DNA of 64,000 nt, from positions 62,001 through 126,000 of the forward strand of contig NHNW01000056.1 of the NCBI GenBank assembly GCA_002786025.1, written 5' to 3'. Shown one piece after another: positions 9,274-18,846 of this stretch (within the stretch, counting starts at the first letter, position 1; each line of letters starts with the position of its first letter). The DNA comes from Zasmidium citrigriseum. Its lineage: Eukaryota; Ascomycota; Dothideomycetes; Mycosphaerellales; Mycosphaerellaceae. The position numbers and the translations under genes were made by a program. Under the pieces are notes generated by a model that did no database searches, was not told where the DNA came from, and saw only the letters and a list, made by a program, of their open reading frames with translations.

Positions 9274-10797
9274 ATGTCCGAGGTTACCAGCACTAGGCGT
9301 ATCGCCCTGAGTAGCGAGATTCTGGCCGCATTCGAGAACCGTGGCTGGTACTGGACTAATAAAGAGACGGTCGACGGCATCAAGAAGGTTATCGAGAAGC
9401 AGTACGCTTTTTGGGGCCCGCAGCTCGACACAGTGACCCTTCGCCTCCATATCGCCCGCACGTTTGAACGTTGGCAGATTGCCCCGCGCCGTCAACACAT
9501 CGCCTCAGTAGTAAAAGAACTTCGGGATGAGATGATCCGGGCTATGCAGCAAGGTGGCGAGGAAAAGTACAACCCAGTTCTACCAATTCTAACGACTTCA
9601 TGGCTGGATCGCGAGATTGATGCTTTGGCACCATCCAGCAACATCTTCCCTGCTGCTTGCTTGAAAGAAGACCAAGTTGGATATCGCACCGTCCGAGCCC
9701 TGGCAAAGAGCCTCAATATCGTGGAGCCGGAAGTGCTACCATCCATACAATTCCAGCGTGTCGCATGGATCATCGCCGAAGCTGCCAGGAACGCACTCGC
9801 ACTGCAAGCCAGACGTGAGCTCTGGCGTCAACGCTACCTTCAAGCGGGTCTACTCCAAACAGCACGAGAGAGAGATGCAGCATACATCCTTGAAGAACGT
9901 CACGCTAGAGCTACACGGCAACAACTTCGTAATGGCATGCGCTCTCTCCCGGCCGCGCTACGCATCAAGATCTTCGGACATCTGACACCATTGGTCTTGC
10001 CTGCCGTGATCGACTTCGACTATAACGGCCTCACACCCTACGTCTATGGGCTCTTGGAACAGCTAGCAGACATTGAATTCAAGCCGCGCTACAGCGACGA
10101 CTTCCCCAATCGACCCGTTCGCCACCAGACACGGTTGTCAGGCGTTGAAGATCTCGTCGAGCTGTATGGTCGTCAGGCCGAAGAAGCTATCTTGGAGACT
10201 GTCCCAATTCGACACACGACTCACCTCCCAGACCTCCGCGATCTCGAGCGCCTCCCCAAGCCTCTTGTTATCCCGGCCCGGCTGAACCGGCTTCGACATC
10301 TCGATATCAGAGTCATTCTTCACTACGCCACCCACGATGACTTGTATCACCCATCGCCTCGCTTCAATATACAGGATAAGCTGCCAAAGCTGAAAGAACT
10401 CTTTCCAGAGCTGAAGGCCCTCCGTGTGGAGATTGAATACTACCATGGAGCCTGGATTGCCATCTCGGACGCAGATACAATCACCTCGTTTGAAAACGAG
10501 CTTCGGAGCCTCGTCGACATCATGGGAGATCTCCCTATCGCGGAGAAGTGGGTGCGTTGGAGCACTGGTTTCAACTACGATGAGCGTGAAGACAGCGGCG
10601 AGGACTATCTCACCGCCGATCTTGGCGCCGGCTTGATATCGACATCAGGATACGTGAAGGAGATCGTTCTCCATCCTGGCTTGTCGTTCCCGGTCGTCAA
10701 GTCGTCGTTTGGGGTTGTGATGGTGGGTGAGTCTCGCCGGGAGCGGGATCGCTTGGTTCGGAGAATGAAGGAGTCGGGGGTGCAAGCAAACCGTTGA
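9274..10797 (+). CDS. F-box-like protein A4 (family A)
   Basis: 507 aa from ATG 9274 (context GCCATGTCC). This length fits A5 (523 aa) and A6 (543 aa), whereas the full open frame from 8815 would give 660 aa. The N-module reads ILAAFENRGWYWTNKE, then LRLHIARTFERWQIAP. The F-box-like core LPAALRIKIFGHL is near residue 225. The second half carries DIEFKPRYSDDFP, RLRHLDIRVIL, PRFNIQDKLPKLKELFPELK and PIAEKWVRW, each with counterparts in A5 and A6. A tail rich in basic residues (ESRRERDRLVRRMK) ends the protein. No signal peptide or membrane span. Function unknown. Confidence 0.85.
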   Translation: MSEVTSTRRIALSSEILAAFENRGWYWTNKETVDGIKKVIEKQYAFWGPQLDTVTLRLHIARTFERWQIAPRRQHIASVVKELRDEMIRAMQQGGEEKYNPVLPILTTSWLDREIDALAPSSNIFPAACLKEDQVGYRTVRALAKSLNIVEPEVLPSIQFQRVAWIIAEAARNALALQARRELWRQRYLQAGLLQTARERDAAYILEERHARATRQQLRNGMRSLPAALRIKIFGHLTPLVLPAVIDFDYNGLTPYVYGLLEQLADIEFKPRYSDDFPNRPVRHQTRLSGVEDLVELYGRQAEEAILETVPIRHTTHLPDLRDLERLPKPLVIPARLNRLRHLDIRVILHYATHDDLYHPSPRFNIQDKLPKLKELFPELKALRVEIEYYHGAWIAISDADTITSFENELRSLVDIMGDLPIAEKWVRWSTGFNYDEREDSGEDYLTADLGAGLISTSGYVKEIVLHPGLSFPVVKSSFGVVMVGESRRERDRLVRRMKESGVQANR

Positions 10798-11004
10798 GCG
10801 CCCGAGAATAGAGTAGTCGTGGAATTGGTGTTGTTGTGGAACGAGCATGAAGATGAAATGATGGGTGGAACTGGATAATCATAAAGTGGCAGCTATCTCT
10901 CGCTCATGCATTCGTCTCCCTGACCAATGATCCCTTTATGGCATGGCTTGGTGGCTCTACTATTCGGCGAGAGCGCATCGCTGAATGGCTGATGAAGGCT
11001 AGTA

Positions 11005-11060
11005 CAAAAGCGCATGTGTAAGGGCGTGCTGCATTGAGTCCGCCAGAGCCACAAATTGTC
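11005..11060 (+). repeat. promoter block, copy 1
   Basis: Contains GCGCATGTGTAAGGGCGTGC followed by CATTGAGTCCGCCAGAGCC. It aligns without gaps to copy 2, 190 bp downstream, over about 40 bases with a handful of differences. Confidence 0.65.
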
Positions 11061-11194
11061 GAGGTGATCCCCGTCGTCGGCCGCTGCCTCCCCATTATGT
11101 GCTCCTTTCTGGCACCTATCGCGTTTCGATCGCAGAGTGTGGTACCATGGTTTTCTGCGGAGATCGAACAGCTAACAGCTGCTGAGAGGCCTTG

Positions 11195-11250
11195 AAAGCG
11201 CACATGTGCGAGGGCGTGCTGAATTGACTCCGCTAGCGCCAAAAATCCGG
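11195..11250 (+). repeat. promoter block, copy 2
   Basis: Contains GCACATGTGCGAGGGCGTGC then TGAATTGACTCCGCTAGCGCC. It is homologous to copy 1 (11005) and to the block at 13841-13900 ahead of A6, which keeps AATxxACTxxxCTAGCGC. Confidence 0.65.
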
Positions 11251-11262
11251 GAGTTAATATCC

Positions 11263-11277
11263 GCGCATGTGCAGACG
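11263..11277 (+). promoter_or_regulatory. GCGCATGTGCA element upstream of A5
   Basis: CCGCGCATGTGCA is identical over 13 bases to the element ahead of A6 (13915) and sits 195 bp before the A5 ATG. Confidence 0.5.
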
Positions 11278-11457
11278 TCATCCGCCGATGCCCGACTTCC
11301 CAACTTTTCAACTCTGCCTTTGCTCTGCATTCTGCGACATCCTTCCGCGTCTCTCTCAACACCCGCTCCTCGACATCCAAATTGCATCAACGACTTCAAC
11401 CACTGACCGCCACACGCGCCGACCGTGGCAAGAGACTCCAGCCGTGACATTGTCGCG

Positions 11458-13029
11458 ATGGCCGACACACCCGAAGCACGGCGCAAAGCGCTCGGCCAAG
11501 AGATCATGGCGGCGTTCGAGGATCGAGGATGGAGCTGGACTGACGAAGAACTCGTCGAGGGAATCAAGAAGATCGTCACAAAGCCAGGACGCTTGCACGG
11601 CCGTTGGTACATCTTCCCGCGGGCTCGTCGCGCGTATCTCCGGTTTCACATCTATCGCGCCTTTGGCGAGTCCCAGATTTTGCCTCTTCCTGACAAGCTC
11701 CCGGCCTTGATCCAATCTGTACACGCACACATGGTTGACGCCATGAAGAAGTCAGGCTCGAAGATGTTCGACGTCATCCTCCCTTTGCTGGACCACTGGA
11801 GGTTTCTGCGTGAGGCCATTGGCATCGCGAGCTCCCCAGATCTCTTCCCGCTGGCACACGATGTCTATCATTCCAGCCACATCAAGACTATCCGCGGCCT
11901 CCTCAAGCAACTCAATATTATACCGAAGGAGGTTCTTGAGTCTCGACCCATGTTCACTGTTCTCTGGATCCTGGTACGCGCTGCGAAAACCGTTCTCGAC
12001 CTCGAATATGTCCTGGAGGGCGTGCTTTGGTGGCACGAGTTATTGGATGACAAGCTGCCTGCATACGAGGAGTATCGCAACGCAGAGGAGGAAGCTAAGA
12101 AGATCAGAGAGCCACTGCGGAAGGGACTGATGACCTTGCCACCTGAGCTACGGATCCAAACCTTCATGCTCATGGCCAAGCCATTCTTCAAGGATCCCCT
12201 GCAGCTCGCTGAGAATCCCTCTGAGGCATGCGAGACGACTCTGTCATCGGCCGCCGGAAAGCTCATCAAGCACTTCTGTGACGTGGAGTTCAAGCCCGAA
12301 TATCTCGACCGGTTCCCACTCTCACCAGACCGTCGCAATTACCGCTTCGCATATTTGCCGGAGTTGACTGCTGCATGGCAAGGCGAAGCGATGGAAGCAA
12401 TCGTCAGATCACTCCCCACGAAGCAGGTCTTAGGGACCTCGAACAACGACTACGACTACCACAAGAGCCAGATTGTCCCTCTTCCGATCGGCAATCGGTT
12501 GGGATTCATTCGGCAGTTTGAGCTGCACATCCACATTCCACAGCCAATGTACTGCCACTACCTGCACAAGCCCACTGAAGTTTTCGACGCACAAGACTAC
12601 CTCCCAAAGCTCAAGGCGCTCATGCCTAGCTTGAAGAGCGTCGAGGTCAACGTGGACGCGATCCGGGACGGCTTGCATCGCGGCCAGTACAAGTCACGCA
12701 CTCCTGGAGAAGAGTTGACGGAGATCAACTGGGAGCTCCAGCGCTTCGCCGACGTCTTGAAGGAGTTGGACATCGAGAAGAAGTGGCTGCGATTCACGGA
12801 GACCGGTACCAGATACCCCTACGACCGCCCGCAGAAATATGCAGTCGCAGATCGCACAATGTGCATCTCATCAGACACTTTGATCCAGCATATGCAGGAG
12901 TGGGGATCAATTGCTGTGGAGGTGGTCAAGGTTGGTAACGGGGTTGGAGATGCAAGTCGCGATCTTTTCAAGAAGGGCACTGTGCAGTTCGACGACGAAG
13001 GCAATCGAATCGAAGACGAGTACGACTAG
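11458..13029 (+). CDS. F-box-like protein A5 (family A)
   Basis: Intronless, 523 aa from ATG 11458 (GCGATGGCC). The N-module contains EIMAAFEDRGWSWTDEELVE and then LRFHIYRAFGESQILPLP. The F-box-like core LPPELRIQTFMLM is near residue 225, preceded by an acidic/basic helix-like stretch. The C-terminal half carries VEFKPEYLDRFPLSPDRRNY, an FDAQDYLPKLKALMPSLK block and LDIEKKWLRF. A histidine/aspartate-rich patch (about residues 325-340) is unique to this copy. The final 30 residues are acidic. The gene follows A4 and precedes A6 on the same strand, and its upstream block matches that of A6, so these two probably duplicated together with their promoters. Confidence 0.87.
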   Translation: MADTPEARRKALGQEIMAAFEDRGWSWTDEELVEGIKKIVTKPGRLHGRWYIFPRARRAYLRFHIYRAFGESQILPLPDKLPALIQSVHAHMVDAMKKSGSKMFDVILPLLDHWRFLREAIGIASSPDLFPLAHDVYHSSHIKTIRGLLKQLNIIPKEVLESRPMFTVLWILVRAAKTVLDLEYVLEGVLWWHELLDDKLPAYEEYRNAEEEAKKIREPLRKGLMTLPPELRIQTFMLMAKPFFKDPLQLAENPSEACETTLSSAAGKLIKHFCDVEFKPEYLDRFPLSPDRRNYRFAYLPELTAAWQGEAMEAIVRSLPTKQVLGTSNNDYDYHKSQIVPLPIGNRLGFIRQFELHIHIPQPMYCHYLHKPTEVFDAQDYLPKLKALMPSLKSVEVNVDAIRDGLHRGQYKSRTPGEELTEINWELQRFADVLKELDIEKKWLRFTETGTRYPYDRPQKYAVADRTMCISSDTLIQHMQEWGSIAVEVVKVGNGVGDASRDLFKKGTVQFDDEGNRIEDEYD

Positions 13030-13840
13030 ACATGTGTTTTTGCTGGCCGTGGCCACATCGATGGATCCGGACTCCTCCACGGCGGGCGACTTGTCACTCT
13101 GGATCGAGGCGCCATGATACGGAGGCACTTTCAAATGCTTCCATACGATACTTTATCTTATCAGCGATGACCTGGCCACGACGAAGGTTCCATCGTCCGA
13201 AAGGCTGCTGTCATCGAGCCGAAAGTCAACGGCCTTCGCCGGCTGCTTCGCCTAGGCCGTGGTTTGGAACTTCAGGTACCCGATTTCCTTCTTCCAATGC
13301 ACGAAAAATCGACTTTTCTCAATGACCAATTGGCTACCTCCACACGGACTTTTTCACTTGCAACAGAGTGGACATGCCTGTCAGGAACTTGCGTTGGCTC
13401 AGGCGAGATTGGACAAGCCGCAGGAAGCCTGAGCCGCTCTTCTGATCTGGTCGTCTTCGAGTTTGCCATTTCTTAAGGGGATCGAAAGCCCTCTTCCACT
13501 CGAGACTAGAGCTCACTGCAAATGACGAATTGTCTATAGGGACTGCAGGCTTATCCTGCGTCCACATGCTCCAATGTGAGGCTAGAGCACCCGGTAATTA
13601 AACACATCTGAAAAAGTCCGTTGCTGTTCTCAGTATATTCAAGCTTTGGGAATCATGTCGAGGGTGGAAGACCGCCACGTTGATGTGCCATTTTCTGTCT
13701 ATGCCTTCGTCAGTACCTCGTGTTTGGGCCGCTCTACTGTACAATTCAACGAGTGTCCGTGAACGACCTTTTCTGGAGATCATAACCGCTCCACAAGCCG
13801 ATGTGAAGACATAGAAGGCGCCGTGATCGTGACAAGACAC

Positions 13841-13900
13841 CCAAGCGCAGATATGTGAGCACGTGTGAATACACTTTACTAGCGCGGCGCGGGATCGGCT
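13841..13900 (+). promoter_or_regulatory. promoter block shared with A5
   Basis: AGCGCAGATATGTGAGCACG then AATACACTTTACTAGCGCG matches the block at 11195-11250 in order and spacing. It lies about 70 bp before the GCGCATGTGCA element, against about 65 bp in A5. Confidence 0.5.
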
Positions 13901-13914
13901 TTACCCGAAAGAAG

Positions 13915-13931
13915 CCGCGCATGTGCAAAAG
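13915..13931 (+). promoter_or_regulatory. GCGCATGTGCA element upstream of A6
   Basis: CCGCGCATGTGCAAAAG, about 145 bp before the A6 ATG. The core contains CATGTG (an E-box-type CANNTG) within a near-palindrome GCGCATGTGC. Confidence 0.5.
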
Positions 13932-14062
13932 CTGTTCCTGGACACGAAGCTGGATCCCTTTTACACACCTGTCCTACCAAGTCGCTCAAAACCGTAGCGC
14001 ATCTGTTAACACCGTTACTGTGTTAGAACCATCTCCACAACTTTGGCTGCAACACACCCGCC

Positions 14063-15694
14063 ATGCCCGACAACTCGATGCGCCTTGGGCGCATCGCCCT
14101 CGGAAACGACATCCTCTCCGCATTCGAGGACCACGGATGGCACTGGACGGATGAAGAGGTTGTTAATGGCATCAAGGCCATGGTCAGGAAGGCGCAGCCA
14201 GCCCTCGAACGCGACTACACCACCGAGATGCCAGAGGCACTCCATCTGAGGTTCCTTCTGTGTCGCAAGTATGGCGAGTCTCAGGTCGTGCCTCGATTCG
14301 ACCGACTTCCCACAGTCGCTCTTCGGCTCCGACACGAGCTTCTAATGGCCATGAAGCGGACTGGAAACGACGTCTACTACGAGATCATCTCGATTCTGGA
14401 GCATGTCAACTTCGAGCGAGAGGTCCAAGGCTTAGCAACATCCAAGGAACTCTACCCAGTCCCACATCAGCCGATGTACCAATCCGCCTTCCAGAAGTTG
14501 CGCGCCCACGCTCAGCAACTGCGTATCGTGCCCGAGGACTGTCTCGGCTCGATACAATTCAACACTCTCATCTGGATCATCGCCACTGCTATGAGACGAG
14601 CGGTATATCTGAAGTCCTTTGCGAGATGGTTGTCCGATTATCGGAAGGTCAAGGAGTCTCCGGAGAAAGAGCAGGAGAAGATCGGCAACTACCATGCTTA
14701 CCACCAGGAGGAGAAGGATGCCGCGAAGGAGCGGTCCAAGCTGAGAGGCGGTCTGGCTGGAATGTCGCCAGAATTGCGGATGAAGGTGTTTGGCAGGCTG
14801 GCTGAGCGGGAACTCCACGATGATGGCAACCCAATACGCTACAACGAGAACACTCTCTCGACGGGTGTACGGACTTTGATGAAGCTCCTCTGCGACATCG
14901 AGTTCAAGCCCGAATGTTTCGACACCTTCCCTTACCCGCCGTCTCGGGAGAGGTACAGCTTCGTGCAGCTCCAAGACCTGATCAAGAAATATGGCGATGA
15001 GGCAACAGAAGCCATCATCAAGGGCTTCAGCATCGAGCACGTTGCCGATTTCCCCGATTATCGACGACCAGATCCCAACTACAAGCTCATCCCACGAGCT
15101 CTTGGCTCGTACGTCCAGTTCATCCAGCACCTCGATCTACGGATATACTTTCCCTACCGAGCGCCACGCGCCCTGACCTACTCACCCTCCCCGCTCTACA
15201 ATGCCCAAGACCACCTGCACAATCTCAAAACCTCGCTGCCCGCCCTGAAGACGCTCCTAATCGATCTAGTCTGGCCCGACTGGCTCGCATTCGACCCACT
15301 CTTCCTCGAGCGCGTCCCCAGCACCGAAGCCACCACGTTCGAGCACGAGGTTGCCGAGGTGATCAAAATCATAATGCGGCTGAACATAGGAGAGAAGTGG
15401 ATCCGCCTTTGTCGATGGGATGAAGAGAAGGAGTGGCCAAGAGCATTGCGTCAATACTTCATCATGGCGGATGCAGCTACTGAGACCCGGCCCATCGACC
15501 TGGTACGTGAGCTCTTGGGTACTGAGAGCTTCTATTTACAACTTCTGGACGTTGGAAGCGGCGTTGGCGATGTCAGTGTGCCTATTCGGCGTCGTCGAGA
15601 GCGGGATCTCAGATTATTGCGATGGAGCGAGTACGACGAGGAGGAGTACGAGTATGAATTCGATGTTCCGCTGGAGGATCCTTGGAATGGGTGA
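14063..15694 (+). CDS. F-box-like protein A6 (family A)
   Basis: Intronless, 543 aa from ATG 14063 (CCGCCATGCC). The N-module reads ALGNDILSAFEDHGWHWTDE, then LRFLLCRKYGESQVVPRF. A Lys/Glu-rich stretch, about residues 190-225, is probably coiled. The core MSPELRMKVFGRL follows near residue 232. The C-terminal half has DIEFKPECFDTFPYPPSRER, ADFPDYRRPDPNYKLIPRAL, PSPLYNAQDHLHNLKTSLP and LNIGEKWIRLC, all shared with A4/A5. The end is very acidic with an E-Y-D repeat (about residues 518-535). Last member of the tandem array. Function unknown. Confidence 0.87.
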   Translation: MPDNSMRLGRIALGNDILSAFEDHGWHWTDEEVVNGIKAMVRKAQPALERDYTTEMPEALHLRFLLCRKYGESQVVPRFDRLPTVALRLRHELLMAMKRTGNDVYYEIISILEHVNFEREVQGLATSKELYPVPHQPMYQSAFQKLRAHAQQLRIVPEDCLGSIQFNTLIWIIATAMRRAVYLKSFARWLSDYRKVKESPEKEQEKIGNYHAYHQEEKDAAKERSKLRGGLAGMSPELRMKVFGRLAERELHDDGNPIRYNENTLSTGVRTLMKLLCDIEFKPECFDTFPYPPSRERYSFVQLQDLIKKYGDEATEAIIKGFSIEHVADFPDYRRPDPNYKLIPRALGSYVQFIQHLDLRIYFPYRAPRALTYSPSPLYNAQDHLHNLKTSLPALKTLLIDLVWPDWLAFDPLFLERVPSTEATTFEHEVAEVIKIIMRLNIGEKWIRLCRWDEEKEWPRALRQYFIMADAATETRPIDLVRELLGTESFYLQLLDVGSGVGDVSVPIRRRRERDLRLLRWSEYDEEEYEYEFDVPLEDPWNG

Positions 15695-17609
15695 AGGTAT
15701 GAAATTCGTCCTTACAAATGGCGTGACAACGACGGGAGCTCATCACCACCCCTGCACGCTTTGCTCGTCGTCTCGTCAGGCAAGCGGAACTGAGCTGTTG
15801 CGAGCGGCCGTAGCCAACATCTTGGCCTACAGCTACAAGCCGGAGAAACATAAGACCATAACGACAGCCCTTCTATTTGAATCACTGTCCTCCTCTGAGA
15901 TTGAGGCCGCGAGACTGATATCGTCATGTAACAAATATGCTGTCAGTCAGCAACACCAGGAGCTTGGCGGATACTGGCACACAGTAATTCAGATAGGAAA
16001 TGAACTCATTCTGTATACTTCGAGGTCGAATTTGATTCCACATCTATGTAAAACGAAATGTCATGTAAGCCATCAGGTACCCAGCCAAACTCACGCGCCG
16101 GTCAACATCAGGCATTCCTGACCACCCACCCGCCGCCCCACGAGCCGCCAGGCCTCGCATGTAAGACGGGAACGACGAATGCCAGCCAAGATCAATCTCC
16201 GTGAAGACCCCGCCGAGTCCGACATAAGCAGGGCCAAGGAAGCGACGCTGAATCGACATCCTCTCGCGTAGTGACCATGACACTGAGGTGCCAACCATGA
16301 TCATTTTTGCGCGCATCACGTTCGGAGCAGATATCAACGGTACGGCATGCCCTTCCACTGTGGCCGTCGAGTGGCTGCGAGCAGTGGAGAGGGGGGACCG
16401 GGATTAGCAGCCTCCGTGGAGGGCGGCCAGGGACAGCAGCGAGTGATCTGCTCTGCAGGCGGTTTTGAGTACTTACTGAGGGGTGCCGGAGTCATTGGGC
16501 GCTCGCAGGGCCGCCGGGTGGTGTGAGTGTATGTGTCTGTGATGTGCTTAGTGATCTGAAGGTGAGATGGAGAGGTACGTACCGCGGTTGATGTCGGTGT
16601 TGGTGGAAGGAGGAAGAGGAAGAAGCTGAGCAGCAAACGATGTTTTGGACGCGCGCTGCCAAGCCGCGAGCATCCCTGCAATGTGAAACTCTATCTGGCC
16701 GACCTCACCACAGCACATAATCGACATGAGTTCCTACGTCTTCATCGATATATTGACCAGCGCCGCGCCACTGAAGACATTCGTTTGAGAGATCCGGTGT
16801 GGTGGAGAAAGAGAAGGGACGCATGTTCTCTGGTATAGCCGAAGGCCTCCATGGACACTCGCACACCACAAGGTCGACAGAGACCACAAGCACAACATTT
16901 TCAGCAAGAACGGGGAAACTGGACAAGGGCAGTTGAGAGTCGTTGAACATGGCGCTGATGAAGCCGCCCTATTTCCAGTCGTTCGAAAAAGATGAATCAA
17001 GAGCAATATCATTTTTCCAGGCAATCACATCGAATTTGGAGCTCGACGCCGACGATTCGACAGACCCTCCTACTAACAGCTCCCTTCTCAGTCGATGAAT
17101 GAAAGCAGAAGTTGACCTGACTCTCGCAATACCGATAAGACTTTGGTGCTTCATTGCGGCAGGTCGTGGTCAGCGCCCAGAACAGACATGCACTTCAGCA
17201 ACGAACGAGTCTCTCGCAAGCTCGGTCTGCGCATAAGCGTGGAAAGTGGCAGGTATGAAGCATCGCAACATGGTTCCGCTCGATGGTGCTTGAACAAGTA
17301 TCGATCTCACAAGTTCCTGCCACTTCCAGTATCAAGAGAGCAATCACCCTTTCATATCGGATACCCTGGAGAACAGAGCCATACAGTGGATGATTCCAGC
17401 ATATTCATCGAAACATACACTTGAAAGGCCAACTTCCCGCTGGATGAGACTGGTCTCATGAGACACCCGCAACTGGTGCATTCCCCGCTGAAGTGACTAG
17501 AAGCTTGAGGTTTGCTGCTCGTCGCATTTAAGGGAGATTTTCGCCATTCCATCCACTCCATCTCAGTGTAAGCTTCTCAGTCCTTCAAGTTTAGAGCGTC
17601 GAGATCAAG
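15695..17609. other. long intergenic stretch, possible small gene
   Basis: A 1.9 kb region without a convincing gene. The only frame with protein-like composition is on the minus strand at 16044-16358 (listed separately). The rest holds short overlapping ORFs. No repeats or RNA genes seen. Confidence 0.5.
16044..16358 (-). CDS. possible small protein, minus strand (tentative)
   Basis: An open frame ending in TAG with protein-like composition (for example RRFLGPAYVGLGGVFTEIDL). The listed 5' boundary is a GTG; the first ATG is 14 codons in. An upstream minus-strand exon with GTAAGT/GCAG borders (about 16390-16500) does not join it in frame, so the gene model is unresolved. I do not recognise the family. 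It may be noncoding. Confidence 0.25.
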   Translation of the reverse strand: MEGHAVPLISAPNVMRAKMIMVGTSVSWSLRERMSIQRRFLGPAYVGLGGVFTEIDLGWHSSFPSYMRGLAARGAAGGWSGMPDVDRRVSLAGYLMAYMTFRFT

Positions 17610-18569
17610 ATGCAAGCCAACAACACCAACATGCCCTCCAACGCACCACCACCGCTTGTATTCCCGAAAAGGCCCATCCGGGTGAACGGAAGTAAGTTAG
17701 TCCAGCGCTCGATGTCTTGCCTTCACTCATAATATGCAGAACTCTCCTTGCCCCGCGAGATCTGGGAGATGATATTTGAAGAAATGACTTCGAGCGAAGG
17801 TGGCATTCTCTTCTGCCACGGAGCTTTTCAGAACTATCATGGACTAAGATCATGGAGTCTGAAGTACCAGATCAATCGTTTGCTGGAGCCTTTCCAACCT
17901 GGGATGCAGATCGGCACACTCTGGACGAAGAACGCCGAAGAGCTTGTTTGGCAGAACAATGAGGTGGTCATGCCTCTCAGCACTCCACAGGTACCTCGTC
18001 CCTGGGATAAGCACACGATTCCCCTGACTGGTAAAATCAGGCGCCTACATTTCTTGATCCGAGACTGGGATGATGGAGAATGGCGAGATCGATCCTTCAT
18101 GAACCGGCCGCCAATATTCCATTGCGATCTACGACAGACCTTTGATTTTGCGCTCTGGCGTCTTGTCCCAGATTGCCGCAACCTCCAGAGGCTGACTGTG
18201 CAGATCGACTTCAACCAGAAGGCGCGTGACGAAGCAGCCATCGCTGAGCTTGACGGGAGCAGACTGCGCGAGAAATTGAAAATGGCGTTGCGCAGATTGA
18301 GAGTGGTCAAACAGGAACGCAACATCGCGGATGTCATACTCTCTGTTGCTCCAGCGTCGTCGATTCGTCCGCAAGCAGCCCAGAGTCATGTCATTGCCTT
18401 GGCTGAGCGTGAGATTGTAGAGGAGAATGACCTTGGAGTTCATGGCGACGACGCCTTAGCTACCTGGATCGTAAATGCGTTCTATGGTCGAGAGACTGGG
18501 AATGTTGCTCGTCGCGTCGCAGTCCGGCTTCGAAGTGTGGCACACAGCATCAACCGAAGACTTTCCTGA
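17610..18569 (+). CDS. F-box-like protein, two exons
   Basis: Exon 1 is 17610-17691 and exon 2 is 17740-18569; the 48-bp intron (GTAAGT...GCAG) contains a stop and joins in phase 1, giving 303 aa. The intron falls just before the F-box-like core LSLPREIWEMIFEEM (residues 29-43). The N-terminus is Pro/Asn-rich. Central residues include LRQTFDFALWRLVPDCRNLQ and a Glu/Lys-rich helix (about 205-240), and the tail is basic. It belongs to none of families A-D; the LPREIWxMIF core is typical of single fungal F-box proteins. Substrate unknown. Confidence 0.8.
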
Positions 18570-18846
18570 GCTTTGGAACGATACGAGCACTCCGGGTGAC
18601 AAACGGAGACACAGATAGCCGCGAGCTTGGTGTCGTCTAAGTAGCTTTAGTTGAAGAGTGGAGATGCTTCATCATCGAGATGGTGATGTTCTTGTAGATC
18701 GACGGGAAAGTCCGCCGATGTACATGCTCCAAGAACATCATAAACAGACCACGAATCTTCTCGCATCAAATTCAATTGCTGGTCGGACATAGCCGCTTGA
18801 CCAGTCTATCGCCCTTCCCCCACCCACTGACGCATATCTCTCAATG

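Larger units (their letters stand above)
10798..11457. other. intergenic A4-A5 with duplicated promoter block
   Basis: A 660-bp spacer containing two diverged copies of a block of about 55 bp (11005-11060 and 11195-11250, offset 190 bp), then a GCGCATGTGCA element at 11263-11277 and a CT-rich leader before A5. Confidence 0.6.
13030..14062. other. intergenic A5-A6
   Basis: A 1 kb spacer. The first 800 bp show nothing I can support. The last 220 bp hold a promoter block shared with A5 (13841-13931) and the A6 leader. Confidence 0.55.

Noticed and set aside
8773..10797. A single 674-codon gene
   Set aside because: The first codon is not ATG, the middle is promoter-like, and the ATG at 9274 gives the family length; kept only as an alternative.
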